6,247 nucleotides of DNA from Nitrososphaerota archaeon (GTDB lineage: Archaea; Thermoproteota; Nitrososphaeria; Nitrososphaerales; Gagatemarchaeaceae), in NCBI GenBank assembly GCA_005877225.1, contig VBPK01000129.1:1-6247 (forward strand). The letters run 5' to 3'. Below the pieces are notes generated by a model. It worked only from the letters and a program-made list of their open reading frames with translations, did no database searches and had not been told where the DNA came from. Position numbers and translations under genes: made by a program. Positions 1-5,848 of the stretch are shown in pieces (the first letter of the stretch is position 1; each line of letters opens with the position of its first letter).

Positions 1-326
1 AAGACCGAGCAGTGCTGCCGCATCCTGACCAAACGTCACCGCGAAACAATTCACGAAGGGACTCGAGATGGCGCTTCCGGTGCCTCTTCCATCCTTTTCC
101 TGATGCTGTGGTCGTTTCATATACTCTTCGAGGACTTTATTCACACTCGCATTGGCGCTCGACCTCTGGGGCTTATCGGACTTCGTCCGGAGGGGGTCAG
201 GTCGATAGCCCAGTCGAATGCGGGGTGATGGCGGGAGTCCCCTTGATTTACTTCGCGTTCACGTACGTAGACCGACTTGTGAGGCCGAGCCGGTTAAATA
301 GGATCGAAAGGGAGACGAGATCCTGA
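1..326 (+). pseudogene. Probable 3' end of a membrane-protein gene, broken by a frameshift
   Basis: Unrecognised. Frame 1 is open from the left edge to a TGA at 226-228 and includes a hydrophobic, helix-like stretch (SSILFLMLWSFHILF, about codons 29-43). Frame 3 is open to a TGA at 324-326 and its second half gives another membrane-like segment (GVMAGVPLIYFAFTYV) followed by a basic tail (RLVRPSRLNRIER). Adding one G to the G4 run at 222-225 would join them smoothly as ...SIAQSNAG-VMAGVPLIYFAF..., which reads like a two-helix C-terminus. This could be a genuine frameshift, an assembly error, or two unrelated chance ORFs. No start codon for frame 1 lies in the window. The joining is inference from hydropathy and composition only; no family was recognised. 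Confidence 0.3.
293..301 (+). promoter_or_regulatory. TATA box for the SRPBCC gene
   Basis: GTTAAATAG matches an archaeal TATA element. Initiation about 25 bases downstream would fall near 320-325, roughly 10 bases before the ATG at 333, giving a very short leader. This fits the absence of a well-placed Shine-Dalgarno site (the nearest, GGGAG at 310-314, is too far from the start). Position and sequence are seen; function is inferred. Confidence 0.5.
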
Positions 327-332
327 CATCGG

Positions 333-806
333 ATGGGAGCGTCTTCGATACGCTACGGCTTCAGCCAACACTTCAAGGTGCCAGCAATCGATGCCTACAG
401 ATGGTGTACCGACTACGAACCCGCCGATCTTGCACTAATGGGGGAAAACGGGAAACGCAGTGTTAAGCGAATCTCCGAGGACGCCATCATCCTCACCGAT
501 ACGATGCGCGGTCAGGATGGACGGCGCACGATAAAGCGTAAAATCGTTCGGCTGTATCCAGAGCGACTTTCCTGGACAAGCACGCATCTTACTGGTCCCA
601 TCACACATTCCCAGTTCCTTTATGAAATCCTGTCAGATGGGAAGAACTCGTCTCATCTGGATTTCACGGGCCTCCAAATCAACTATGATGAAGGTAAGGC
701 GACGCCGACCAAGACCGCGGCATTGGCGAGTAAATTGACAAGAGAGGATTCCGCCGCCTGGAAGAAGTTGGCGGCCGCGATGGAGAAAGACCTCAGCCGG
801 CGTTGA
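333..806 (+). CDS. START/SRPBCC-fold protein, function unknown
   Basis: A 157-residue soluble protein with no signal peptide or membrane segment. The layout fits the START/Bet v 1-like (SRPBCC) fold: an N-terminal beta strand leading into a helix (IRYGFSQHFKVPAIDAYRW, 6-24), alternating strands in the middle (SVKRISEDAIILTDTM, 43-58; RTIKRKIVRLYPERLSW, 65-81), then LTGPITHSQFLYEI (86-99) and LDFTGLQI (109-116). A long amphipathic C-terminal helix (DSAAWKKLAAAMEKDL, 139-154) would close the ligand cavity. Such proteins bind hydrophobic ligands or act as cyclases, hydrolases or carriers; no catalytic set is evident, so no substrate is proposed. ATG is chosen because it lies just after a TATA box and the fold starts directly behind it. 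It is a single gene on the operon strand, about 450 bases from pyrD, and appears independently transcribed. Confidence 0.8.
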   Translation: MGASSIRYGFSQHFKVPAIDAYRWCTDYEPADLALMGENGKRSVKRISEDAIILTDTMRGQDGRRTIKRKIVRLYPERLSWTSTHLTGPITHSQFLYEILSDGKNSSHLDFTGLQINYDEGKATPTKTAALASKLTREDSAAWKKLAAAMEKDLSRR

Positions 807-1190
807 AATGGTCAAGGCGCTGACCTGAAGCCGATGATGTCTTCGCCGTGCACCGAGAGTACAGGACACGGTACGAGACATACACTGAAACGGCTTCGAC
901 CTTGGCGAGAAGGGTTAAGGAAGCTCCAGATTGGGGATACTCACGTCAGAGATCGAGCAACTTCACAGCCAATTCGAGGAAATGATCACCGCGAGACCCC
1001 TTCTCCTAGACGTGATGCACTGATTCAGCCTTGTACAGACGAGGGTCGGCACTAGCTATCGACTCGGCAACGCCGCGGTGTTTGCTCGCTTCCGGATTCC
1101 GGAGCATTGCCTCGAAGTCTTCCTTTGAAGACTTCCTGGGCGCGTTGATAGTCGCAGCTGGACGATGTACAATCCACGAAATCCTGAAAG
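807..1190 (+). pseudogene. Gene-poor stretch with protein-like fragments in shifting frames; possible decayed gene
   Basis: No intact gene is convincing here. On the plus strand, 824-934 reads PEADDVFAVHREYRTRYET and on to RRVKEAPDW. One inserted G in the G4 run at 933-936 moves this into a second frame giving GILTSEIEQLHSQFEEMI and, before a TGA at 1021-1023, RPLLLDVMH. The same frame continues after the stop (GTSYRLGNAAVFARFRIPEH), then a third frame gives SFEDFLGALIVAAGRCTIHE and stops with the TAA at 1196-1198, inside the pyr TATA box. The segments resemble real protein more than random frames do, but I recognise no family. An uninterrupted minus-strand frame (1006-1263) competes for part of the same bases, so the assignment is uncertain. 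Confidence 0.25.
1114..1135. promoter_or_regulatory. Perfect 9-bp inverted repeat upstream of the pyr promoter, candidate operator
   Basis: GAAGTCTTC (1114-1122) and GAAGACTTC (1127-1135) are perfect inverse complements separated by CTTT. The centre lies about 70 bases upstream of the TATA box at 1192-1199. Two TCCGGA palindromes (1091-1096 and 1098-1103) lie just before it. It could bind a dimeric regulator or form a hairpin, or be chance; no known pyr operator matches. Confidence 0.3.
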
Positions 1191-1200
1191 ACTTATAATC
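1186..1200 (+). promoter_or_regulatory. Promoter of the pyrDBIC operon (BRE plus TATA box)
   Basis: CTTATAAT (1192-1199) is a good archaeal TATA element, preceded by the purine-rich GAAAGA expected of a TFB recognition element. Initiation about 25 bases downstream would fall near 1220, giving a leader of about 30 bases before the pyrD ATG. No Shine-Dalgarno site precedes that ATG. A short GCCC/GGGC hairpin (1208-1211 with 1219-1222) lies around the predicted start site. No separate promoter is apparent between the four operon genes. Confidence 0.55.
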
Positions 1201-1252
1201 CGAACATGCCCAATTAAAGGGCGGGTTCGCAATCCGACCCATTAATCCGCGG

Positions 1253-2362
1253 ATGGAAATCACTTCGGAGCCACTTTATGACGTCTCGTCGAGCTTCTGG
1301 GAGAACTTCGATCGCGGCCCTCGAACACTGACGGACCAGGAAACGAGCAGACTCGAACGACTCTCAGATGAGATTTGCAATCTGGAGAAAAGTTCTGGAG
1401 AGAGCACCAGAGTCACTCTCTTCGGGAAGACAATTCCGAGCCCAGTCGGCGTGGCGAGCGGTCCAGCCCCGAACTACAGGTGGCTCGCCCTCTTCTCGCA
1501 GCTTGGCTACAGCATCTTGACCTACAAGACGATGAGGGACAGGCGCTGGATTGGTCACGGTATGCCCAACCTGCTCCATGTCGAGGGAGACTTCGCACAC
1601 GGATTCGTGTCGCACGCGGGGGTCACGGGCTCGATCACTAACTCTCTCGGGATGCCGACTCCCGAGCCCGGCTTCTGGCGAGCAGAGGCCCGGCGCGTCG
1701 CCGAGACGGTTCGGGACCGGTTCTTCGTTATGAGCGTCACAGCCACGGTCGGGCGTGAGACAAGCGAAGAAGACGTGCTATCGCAATTCTCCTCCCTCGC
1801 GTTGGAGGGAAAGAACCTGGGAGCCGACGCCGTGGAGCTCAACCTCTCCTGTCCTAACATCCTCCCCGGAGAGGGGGGAGAGACCTTCACGGACGCAAAG
1901 CTCAGCGGCCGCGTCGTCGACGCCGTCCGAAAGAGAGTTGGAGGAGACTATCCTGTCTTCATCAAGACGGGTTATCTGCGGGACTACCGGGAATTCGTCG
2001 AGGAGACCTGGGACGACAGGGTGGCCTACGTCGCGATGAACTCCGTGGCTGCGGTGGTCAGGGATCGGGACGGCGTCCCACTTTTCACGGACAGGGGCGG
2101 TAAGGCTGGGATCTGCGGCTCCGCGATTCGGGAGCTTGCTCGCCGTGCCGTTGCGAACTTGGCCGAGCAGCGTACCGGGGGGAGAGACTACAAGATAGTC
2201 GGTCTTGGCGGGATACTCGGCCCCCGGGACGCAGTAAGCCTGATGAAATCCGGCGCCGACGCGGTGGAGAGCGCGACCGGCGCACTGCTGAACCCGTTTC
2301 TGGCGCTTGAGGTGAGGCTCCGGCTTCTCCAGACCAAGGTTAGAGGGGCCACCCATAGATGA
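1253..2362 (+). CDS. pyrD: Dihydroorotate dehydrogenase (class 1-like, N-terminally extended)
   Basis: A cytosolic FMN enzyme that oxidises dihydroorotate to orotate, the fourth step of UMP synthesis. The 369 residues form a TIM barrel: FMN-contact VASGP (67-71) and YKT with Lys92, substrate loop NSLGMP (130-135), NLSCPN (197-202) with Cys200 at the catalytic-base position, IKTG with Lys238, MNS with Asn263, and the FMN phosphate loops GGKAGICG (282-289) and GLGGI (317-321). Cysteine rather than serine as base points to class 1. It is about 50 residues longer than typical class 1 enzymes because of an N-terminal extension (residues 1-55), and no PyrK-like partner lies nearby, so the electron acceptor is open. 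The ATG at 1253 is the only good start between the promoter and the extension motif YDVSSSFWENFDRGP (9-23). Its stop overlaps the pyrB start as ATGA. Confidence 0.92.
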   Translation: MEITSEPLYDVSSSFWENFDRGPRTLTDQETSRLERLSDEICNLEKSSGESTRVTLFGKTIPSPVGVASGPAPNYRWLALFSQLGYSILTYKTMRDRRWIGHGMPNLLHVEGDFAHGFVSHAGVTGSITNSLGMPTPEPGFWRAEARRVAETVRDRFFVMSVTATVGRETSEEDVLSQFSSLALEGKNLGADAVELNLSCPNILPGEGGETFTDAKLSGRVVDAVRKRVGGDYPVFIKTGYLRDYREFVEETWDDRVAYVAMNSVAAVVRDRDGVPLFTDRGGKAGICGSAIRELARRAVANLAEQRTGGRDYKIVGLGGILGPRDAVSLMKSGADAVESATGALLNPFLALEVRLRLLQTKVRGATHR

Positions 2363-3282
2363 AGGCAGAGGATTTCGCTGGGAGGGACATTATCACCATG
2401 AGAGATTTTTCGAGGGAGGAGCTCGAGTTCATCTTCGACTCGACCAAGGAAATCGAATCAGGCAGACCCGGCGGGGCCCTCGATGGGAAACTCGTTGCTC
2501 TGATCTTCTACGAGCCATCCACACGGACCTACTCGAGTTTCGAAATCGCGGCGGAGAGGCTCGGGTGCAGGACGACGGGTTTCTCGTCGCCTGAGAAGTC
2601 TTCAGTCGCGAAGGGAGAGACTTTGCACGACACAATCAGGATGTACGAGGGATACGGGGTGGATTGTATCGTCATGAGACACAACCTGATGGGTGCGGCC
2701 CGCTTCGCTGCCGACCTTACGAAAGTCCCGGTGGTCAGCGGAGGAGACGGGAGCCGGGAGCATCCGACGCAAGCCATGGTTGACCTTTACACAATCAGGA
2801 AGGCCTTCGGAAAAATCGACGGACTGCGCATCGGGATACTCGGCGACCTCAAGTATGGGAGGACCGCCTCCTCGCTCAGCTACGGACTCTCCAACTATGA
2901 CGTCGAGATTACGTTCGTGGCGCCCGAGTCGTTGACCACGAGGAAGGAGATAGACCATTTTCTCAGCGAAAGGGGGGTGGGGTTCACGAAAACGAAGGAT
3001 GTCAGGGACGTCGTCGGGTCGCTCGACGTCCTGTACGTCACGAGGATACAGAAGGAGCGCATACCAGACCCTACTGAATACGAAAGAGTGAGGGGCGTCT
3101 ACCAGATCAACCTGAGTCTCCTGAAAGAAGGGAAGAAGGGCCTCCGCGTTATGCACCCTCTGCCGAGGGTCGACGAGCTGTCTAGCGATGTCGACGAGAG
3201 CGAGTACGCCCAGTATTTTGTCCAAGCTGCGGCGGGAGTCCCGCTGAGGATGGCTCTTCTCAGCATGGTGGTGGCGAAGTAG
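2359..3282 (+). CDS. pyrB: Aspartate carbamoyltransferase catalytic chain
   Basis: Joins carbamoyl phosphate and aspartate into N-carbamoyl-aspartate, the committed step of pyrimidine synthesis, in the cytosol. The 307 residues carry the full active-site set: carbamoyl-phosphate loop STRT (54-57), Ser81 and Lys85 of the 80s loop that a neighbouring subunit contributes, MRH (106-108), HPTQ (135-138), GDLKYGRT (162-169), aspartate-binding Arg229 and Gln231 within TRIQKER, and HPLPR (266-270). Length matches the family (about 305-310). Nothing suggests inactivity. The start overlaps the pyrD stop by 4 nt, which implies translational coupling; a weak GAGGGG (2343-2348) lies upstream. With pyrI directly behind it, the product should assemble into the allosteric PyrB6-PyrI6-type complex. 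Confidence 0.97.
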   Translation: MKAEDFAGRDIITMRDFSREELEFIFDSTKEIESGRPGGALDGKLVALIFYEPSTRTYSSFEIAAERLGCRTTGFSSPEKSSVAKGETLHDTIRMYEGYGVDCIVMRHNLMGAARFAADLTKVPVVSGGDGSREHPTQAMVDLYTIRKAFGKIDGLRIGILGDLKYGRTASSLSYGLSNYDVEITFVAPESLTTRKEIDHFLSERGVGFTKTKDVRDVVGSLDVLYVTRIQKERIPDPTEYERVRGVYQINLSLLKEGKKGLRVMHPLPRVDELSSDVDESEYAQYFVQAAAGVPLRMALLSMVVAK

Positions 3283-3309
3283 ACGGAAGCATCGCAAGAA
3301 AAGCTGCTC

Positions 3310-3768
3310 GTGAGGAAGATAGAAGACGGGACGGTTATCGACCACATACCCGCCTGGAAGGCCGACCTTGTGCTTCGGGTCCTCCGTCTTCAGAGGCTCG
3401 CCAAATCTGAATTGGATGTCTCGGTCGCCGTGCTCCAGAACGTCGTCAGCGGTAGGCTGGGGAGGAAGGACGTAATCAAGGTTGACCGGTGGAGGATTGA
3501 CGAGAACGAGGCAGACATCCTCTGCTTGATCTTCCCGACGGCGACGATCAACTACATCAAAAGTTGGAAGGTTTTCAAGTACTCTCCGATGGTGCCGGAC
3601 ACCATCGAAGGGCGGATACGCTGCCCCGAGCTCCTCTGCATCTCGAACGCTGAGAGGGAACCGCTCACGACGATGTTTTACACCCTGAAGACGGAGAGGA
3701 TGCTGCAGTGCAGGTACTGCGACACGCTGTTGGACTTCGGCAAAATCCCCGATTTCGTCAGAGTGTAA
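3310..3768 (+). CDS. pyrI: Aspartate carbamoyltransferase regulatory chain
   Basis: Regulatory subunit that binds CTP or ATP and transmits allosteric control to PyrB. The 152 residues show an N-terminal nucleotide domain with GTVIDHIPA (7-15; Asp11 and His12 contact nucleotide), GRKDVIKV (51-58; Lys57) and ATIN (78-81), with Lys90 as the likely triphosphate contact after a one-residue gap. The C-terminal zinc domain has four cysteines, Cys105 and Cys110 (CPELLC) and Cys134 and Cys137 (CRYC), which hold the interface with PyrB. Length equals the family norm. The start is GTG, 27 nt after the pyrB stop and in the same frame. Similarity seems to begin a few codons earlier (EKLLVRKIEDG resembles the family N-terminus), but no standard start codon lies there. 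Confidence 0.96.
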   Translation: MRKIEDGTVIDHIPAWKADLVLRVLRLQRLAKSELDVSVAVLQNVVSGRLGRKDVIKVDRWRIDENEADILCLIFPTATINYIKSWKVFKYSPMVPDTIEGRIRCPELLCISNAEREPLTTMFYTLKTERMLQCRYCDTLLDFGKIPDFVRV

Positions 3769-3772
3769 CCCG

Positions 3773-5041
3773 ATGGATTACGACCTGGTGGTCGAGGGAC
3801 GGGCGGTGACCCCGGGCGGAGTCCGTGATGTGCAGATTGGGGTCAACGGAACGAGAATCGCCGCAATCAAGAGACAGGGATTGAAGGGTACGAAGAGGAT
3901 TGATGCGATGGGTTGCCTCGTCTTCCCCGGATTCATAGACGTCCACGCTCACCTCCGGGAGCCTGGATGGGAATACAAGGAGGACTTCACCACCGGAACC
4001 AAGGCCGCGGCAAACGGGGGAGTCACTACGGTCTTCGACATGCCCAACAACCCGGTCCCGGCGACTGACGTGGCAACGATTGATGAGAAGCTGCGCCTGG
4101 CCAAGTCGAAAGCACTAGTCGACGTCAGACTCTTTGGGGGTGTCAACGGTCACCGTCTTGAGGACATAGCGAGAATAGCCGACCGGGTCATTGGCTACAA
4201 GATTTACCTGGCCCGAACGACCGGAGACGTGGTCCTCCCTCACCCTCTCCTAGGACGGGCGCTCTCGCGCATCGCGGATACCCGCAGACCGGCCGACGTT
4301 CACTGTGAAGATCAGTCCGTGATCGATTCCAACGTCAAAAAAGCATGCTCGAGTTCGAATCGCGCCGATTCGCACGCGGACCTTAGACCTCCGGAAGCTG
4401 AAGTCCGTTCCATCAAGAGGCTCCTCGCGACCCGCACAGAAGCAAGGATCAACGTCTGTCACATTTCCACTGGAAGCGGTCTGAGGCTGGTCCGGCACGC
4501 ACAAGAGACTCGCGTCGGTCTCGCCTGCGAGGCAACCCTTCATCACCTTTTTTTCACGAGAAAGGACATGCTGACGAACAGGCTCCTCAGAACCAACCCA
4601 CCCCTCAGGGGGGAGGCCGACAGGAGCGCTCTTCTGGATGCCCTGGGGAAGGGAAAGGTGGATTTCCTCGTCACCGACCACGCACCTCACACACTGGAGG
4701 AGAAGCTTACGGAGAGCGCGAGCGGAGTGCCCGGTCTCGACTTCTACGGCGGAATCGTGGCCTGGCTAATCTTGAAGTGCGGGCTCAGTCCAATGACGAT
4801 CGCCAAGGTCTGCTCGGGGAATCAGGCCAGATTCTTCGGGCTCAGGGACAGGGGGAACCTCTACGTCGGAACGAGGGCTGACCTGACGATCCTCGACCTC
4901 AGGTCCACACGCAGGGCTACGTCGAGAGACGTCTTTAGCAAGTGCGGATGGACTCCCTATGAGGGGCGCGATCTTCCCGGAAGGGCCAGGTGGACGATCT
5001 CGAGGGGAAAACCTCTAGTGACTGACTTCGAGATGTCTTAG
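3773..5041 (+). CDS. pyrC: Dihydroorotase (class I type)
   Basis: Zinc amidohydrolase that cyclises carbamoyl-aspartate to dihydroorotate, the step between PyrB and PyrD. The 422 residues have the expected order: an N-terminal beta domain (1-50), metal ligands His58 and His60 in DVHAHLREPG with substrate-binding Arg62, Asn92 in MPNN, Lys143 in GYKIYL (candidate carboxylated bridging lysine), His177 in DVHCED, His230 in CHIST, catalytic Asp302 in TDHAPHT, the active-site turn GVPGLD (318-323), and the C-terminal sandwich with GTRADLTILD (366-375). The DHAPHT and GVPGLD motifs favour dihydroorotase over allantoinase or dihydropyrimidinase, as does the operon. The ATG lies 4 nt after the pyrI stop, with no clear Shine-Dalgarno site, so it is probably coupled to pyrI. 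It is the last gene of the operon. Confidence 0.95.
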   Translation: MDYDLVVEGRAVTPGGVRDVQIGVNGTRIAAIKRQGLKGTKRIDAMGCLVFPGFIDVHAHLREPGWEYKEDFTTGTKAAANGGVTTVFDMPNNPVPATDVATIDEKLRLAKSKALVDVRLFGGVNGHRLEDIARIADRVIGYKIYLARTTGDVVLPHPLLGRALSRIADTRRPADVHCEDQSVIDSNVKKACSSSNRADSHADLRPPEAEVRSIKRLLATRTEARINVCHISTGSGLRLVRHAQETRVGLACEATLHHLFFTRKDMLTNRLLRTNPPLRGEADRSALLDALGKGKVDFLVTDHAPHTLEEKLTESASGVPGLDFYGGIVAWLILKCGLSPMTIAKVCSGNQARFFGLRDRGNLYVGTRADLTILDLRSTRRATSRDVFSKCGWTPYEGRDLPGRARWTISRGKPLVTDFEMS

Positions 5042-5249
5042 CCGCGAGAATCATTACTACACTGAGACCGATTTCGGGCCTGGTCGCACCCGTCTTCCTC
5101 TCATCGAGAGATTCGAGGTCGGATGTTCGCTATTCTACCTCAATTTCGGACGTCAATTCGCGCTCTTTCGGCTTAGCTCCGGTCGTCCAGCGGTTTTCGA
5201 GGCCCTTCTTTTTGAAACGCGTGAATGCTGTCCGGGCTCGAGATTCCGA
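5042..5249. other. Intergenic region after pyrC with a minor minus-strand protein-like fragment
   Basis: No intact gene. On the minus strand a short frame ends at a TAG (5130-5132) and reads RARTAFTRFKKKGLENRW, then TTGAKPKERELTSEIEVE. It is rich in Lys, Arg and Glu and looks protein-like, but it has no start codon before an upstream stop within the purine tract. It could be the tail of a decayed gene. On the plus strand I see nothing else. Confidence 0.3.
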
Positions 5250-5275
5250 TTCTTCTTTTCTTCTTCTTCTTCTCT
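5250..5275 (+). terminator. Pyrimidine-rich tract, candidate terminator of the pyr operon
   Basis: An uninterrupted run of 26 pyrimidines, mostly TTC repeats with one TTTT, about 210 bases after the pyrC stop. Archaeal RNA polymerase terminates at T-rich stretches of the non-template strand, and a shorter T5 run lies at 5208-5213. No GC hairpin precedes it. Its first 16 bases form a mirror repeat (TTCTTCTTTTCTTCTT). Confidence 0.4.
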
Positions 5276-5411
5276 ACCTTATGATTTGAACCCGTCTGAA
5301 CGAGCCGACATCCCTCCCATCGCCTCAAGCAAGCTGCGATGCCTGGTAAGGCAACACGCCGGAGGAGCACAAGCGGCGGTAATCGTGGTCGCAACTCAGC
5401 ATCGGCAAGAG

Positions 5412-5765
5412 TCAACCCTCGTCCGACATGCAGTCCAGGAGGGCAGACGCTTCCTCAGGAGTCAATACCACCGGGACCTGCAGCTCAACAGCCTTTCTCG
5501 TCACGGTCGTGAGCTGGTCGTCGAGTCGGTTCGAGTTCGCGTCGAAGGATAGGAGGAACGCCGCCTTCCCACTCGATATCATTCGCATTAGCCCGTCGGT
5601 GCCCATGGTCTGATACGTTCCGCTTGAATCGAGGTCCATCCCATCCAGGGCGACTATCTCGATGCCGGCAGCCCGGTATCTAGCCAGGAGGGGAACCAAA
5701 CGCTGCCGCTCGTTCGGAGCGCATGAAATGAGGATTCCGACGTCCCTGTATCGGGGATGCGACGG
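5412..5765 (-). pseudogene. Orphan MGS-like domain, resembling the C-terminus of carbamoyl-phosphate synthase large subunit
   Basis: The minus-strand frame is open from a TGA (5766-5768) to a TGA (5412-5414). Its 117 codons match the MGS-like regulatory domain at the end of CarB: first strand DVGILISCAP, helix and strand LVPLLARYRAAGIEIVAL, then DGLMRMISSGKAAFLLSFDA, RKAVELQVPVVLTPEEA and SALLDCM at a natural C-terminus. In CarB this domain binds effectors such as UMP or IMP. Here the phosphate-binding threonines are largely replaced (ALDGMD where ATxGT is usual) and the middle is about ten residues shorter. There is no ATG or GTG; the only standard start, TTG at 5697-5699, would remove the first strand. 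It is therefore either a truncated carB remnant or a stand-alone domain with an unusual start. It lies on the strand opposite the pyr operon, convergent with it. Confidence 0.55.
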
Positions 5766-5788
5766 TCAGAGGCGAGGGACGAGTCCCT

Positions 5789-5848
5789 ATCCCTATTTTA
5801 GAGGATTTTAGAGGATCTTAGATTTTAGAGGAAAGAATCCCTATTTTA
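5789..5848. repeat. 10-bp tandem repeats flanked by a 12-bp direct repeat
   Basis: ATTTTAGAGG occurs at 5795-5804, 5805-5814 and 5822-5831, with a partial copy (ATCTTAG) at 5815-5821. The block is bracketed by two copies of ATCCCTATTTTA (5789-5800 and 5837-5848). The A/T-rich block differs sharply from its GC-rich surroundings and starts about 20 bases upstream of the MGS-like frame on the minus strand. It may be promoter elements or protein-binding sites spaced by one helical turn, or debris at a rearrangement junction. Confidence 0.75.

Noticed and set aside
834..1055. Plus-strand frame of 73 codons after the SRPBCC gene
   Set aside because: Composition (many Arg, His, Thr, Pro) is typical of an out-of-frame reading; neighbouring frames look more protein-like.
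1006..1263. Minus-strand frame of 85 codons opposite the pyrD leader
   Set aside because: It would start inside the pyrD coding region and lie across the pyr promoter. Its N-terminal half is not protein-like, although the second half (KEDFEAMLRNPEASKHRG) is, so it is noted only as a competitor for the decayed-gene reading.
1253..2362. Class 2 (quinone-linked) dihydroorotate dehydrogenase, or PreA-type dihydropyrimidine dehydrogenase
   Set aside because: The catalytic position is Cys (NLSCPN) rather than the class 2 Ser, and there are no C-terminal ferredoxin cysteine clusters as in PreA.
1778..3345. Long minus-strand frames opposite pyrD and pyrB (up to 247 codons)
   Set aside because: They lie wholly opposite genes with full catalytic motif sets and have the Arg/Ser/Pro-rich composition of antisense frames in GC-rich genes.
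5176..5205. tRNA-Glu-like 5' half (GCTCCGGTCGTCCAGCGG, then TTTTCGAGG)
   Set aside because: The start resembles archaeal tRNA-Glu, but there is no D-stem closure, no proper T arm and no 3' acceptor strand CCGGAGC at the right distance. At most it is a fragment; it may be chance.
5268..5300. T-arm-like GGGTTCAAATC on the minus strand
   Set aside because: The flanking bases cannot form the T stem and no acceptor or anticodon arm is present.
5789..5848. CRISPR array
   Set aside because: The repeat units are 10 bp and nearly contiguous, with no spacers of regular length and no cas genes.
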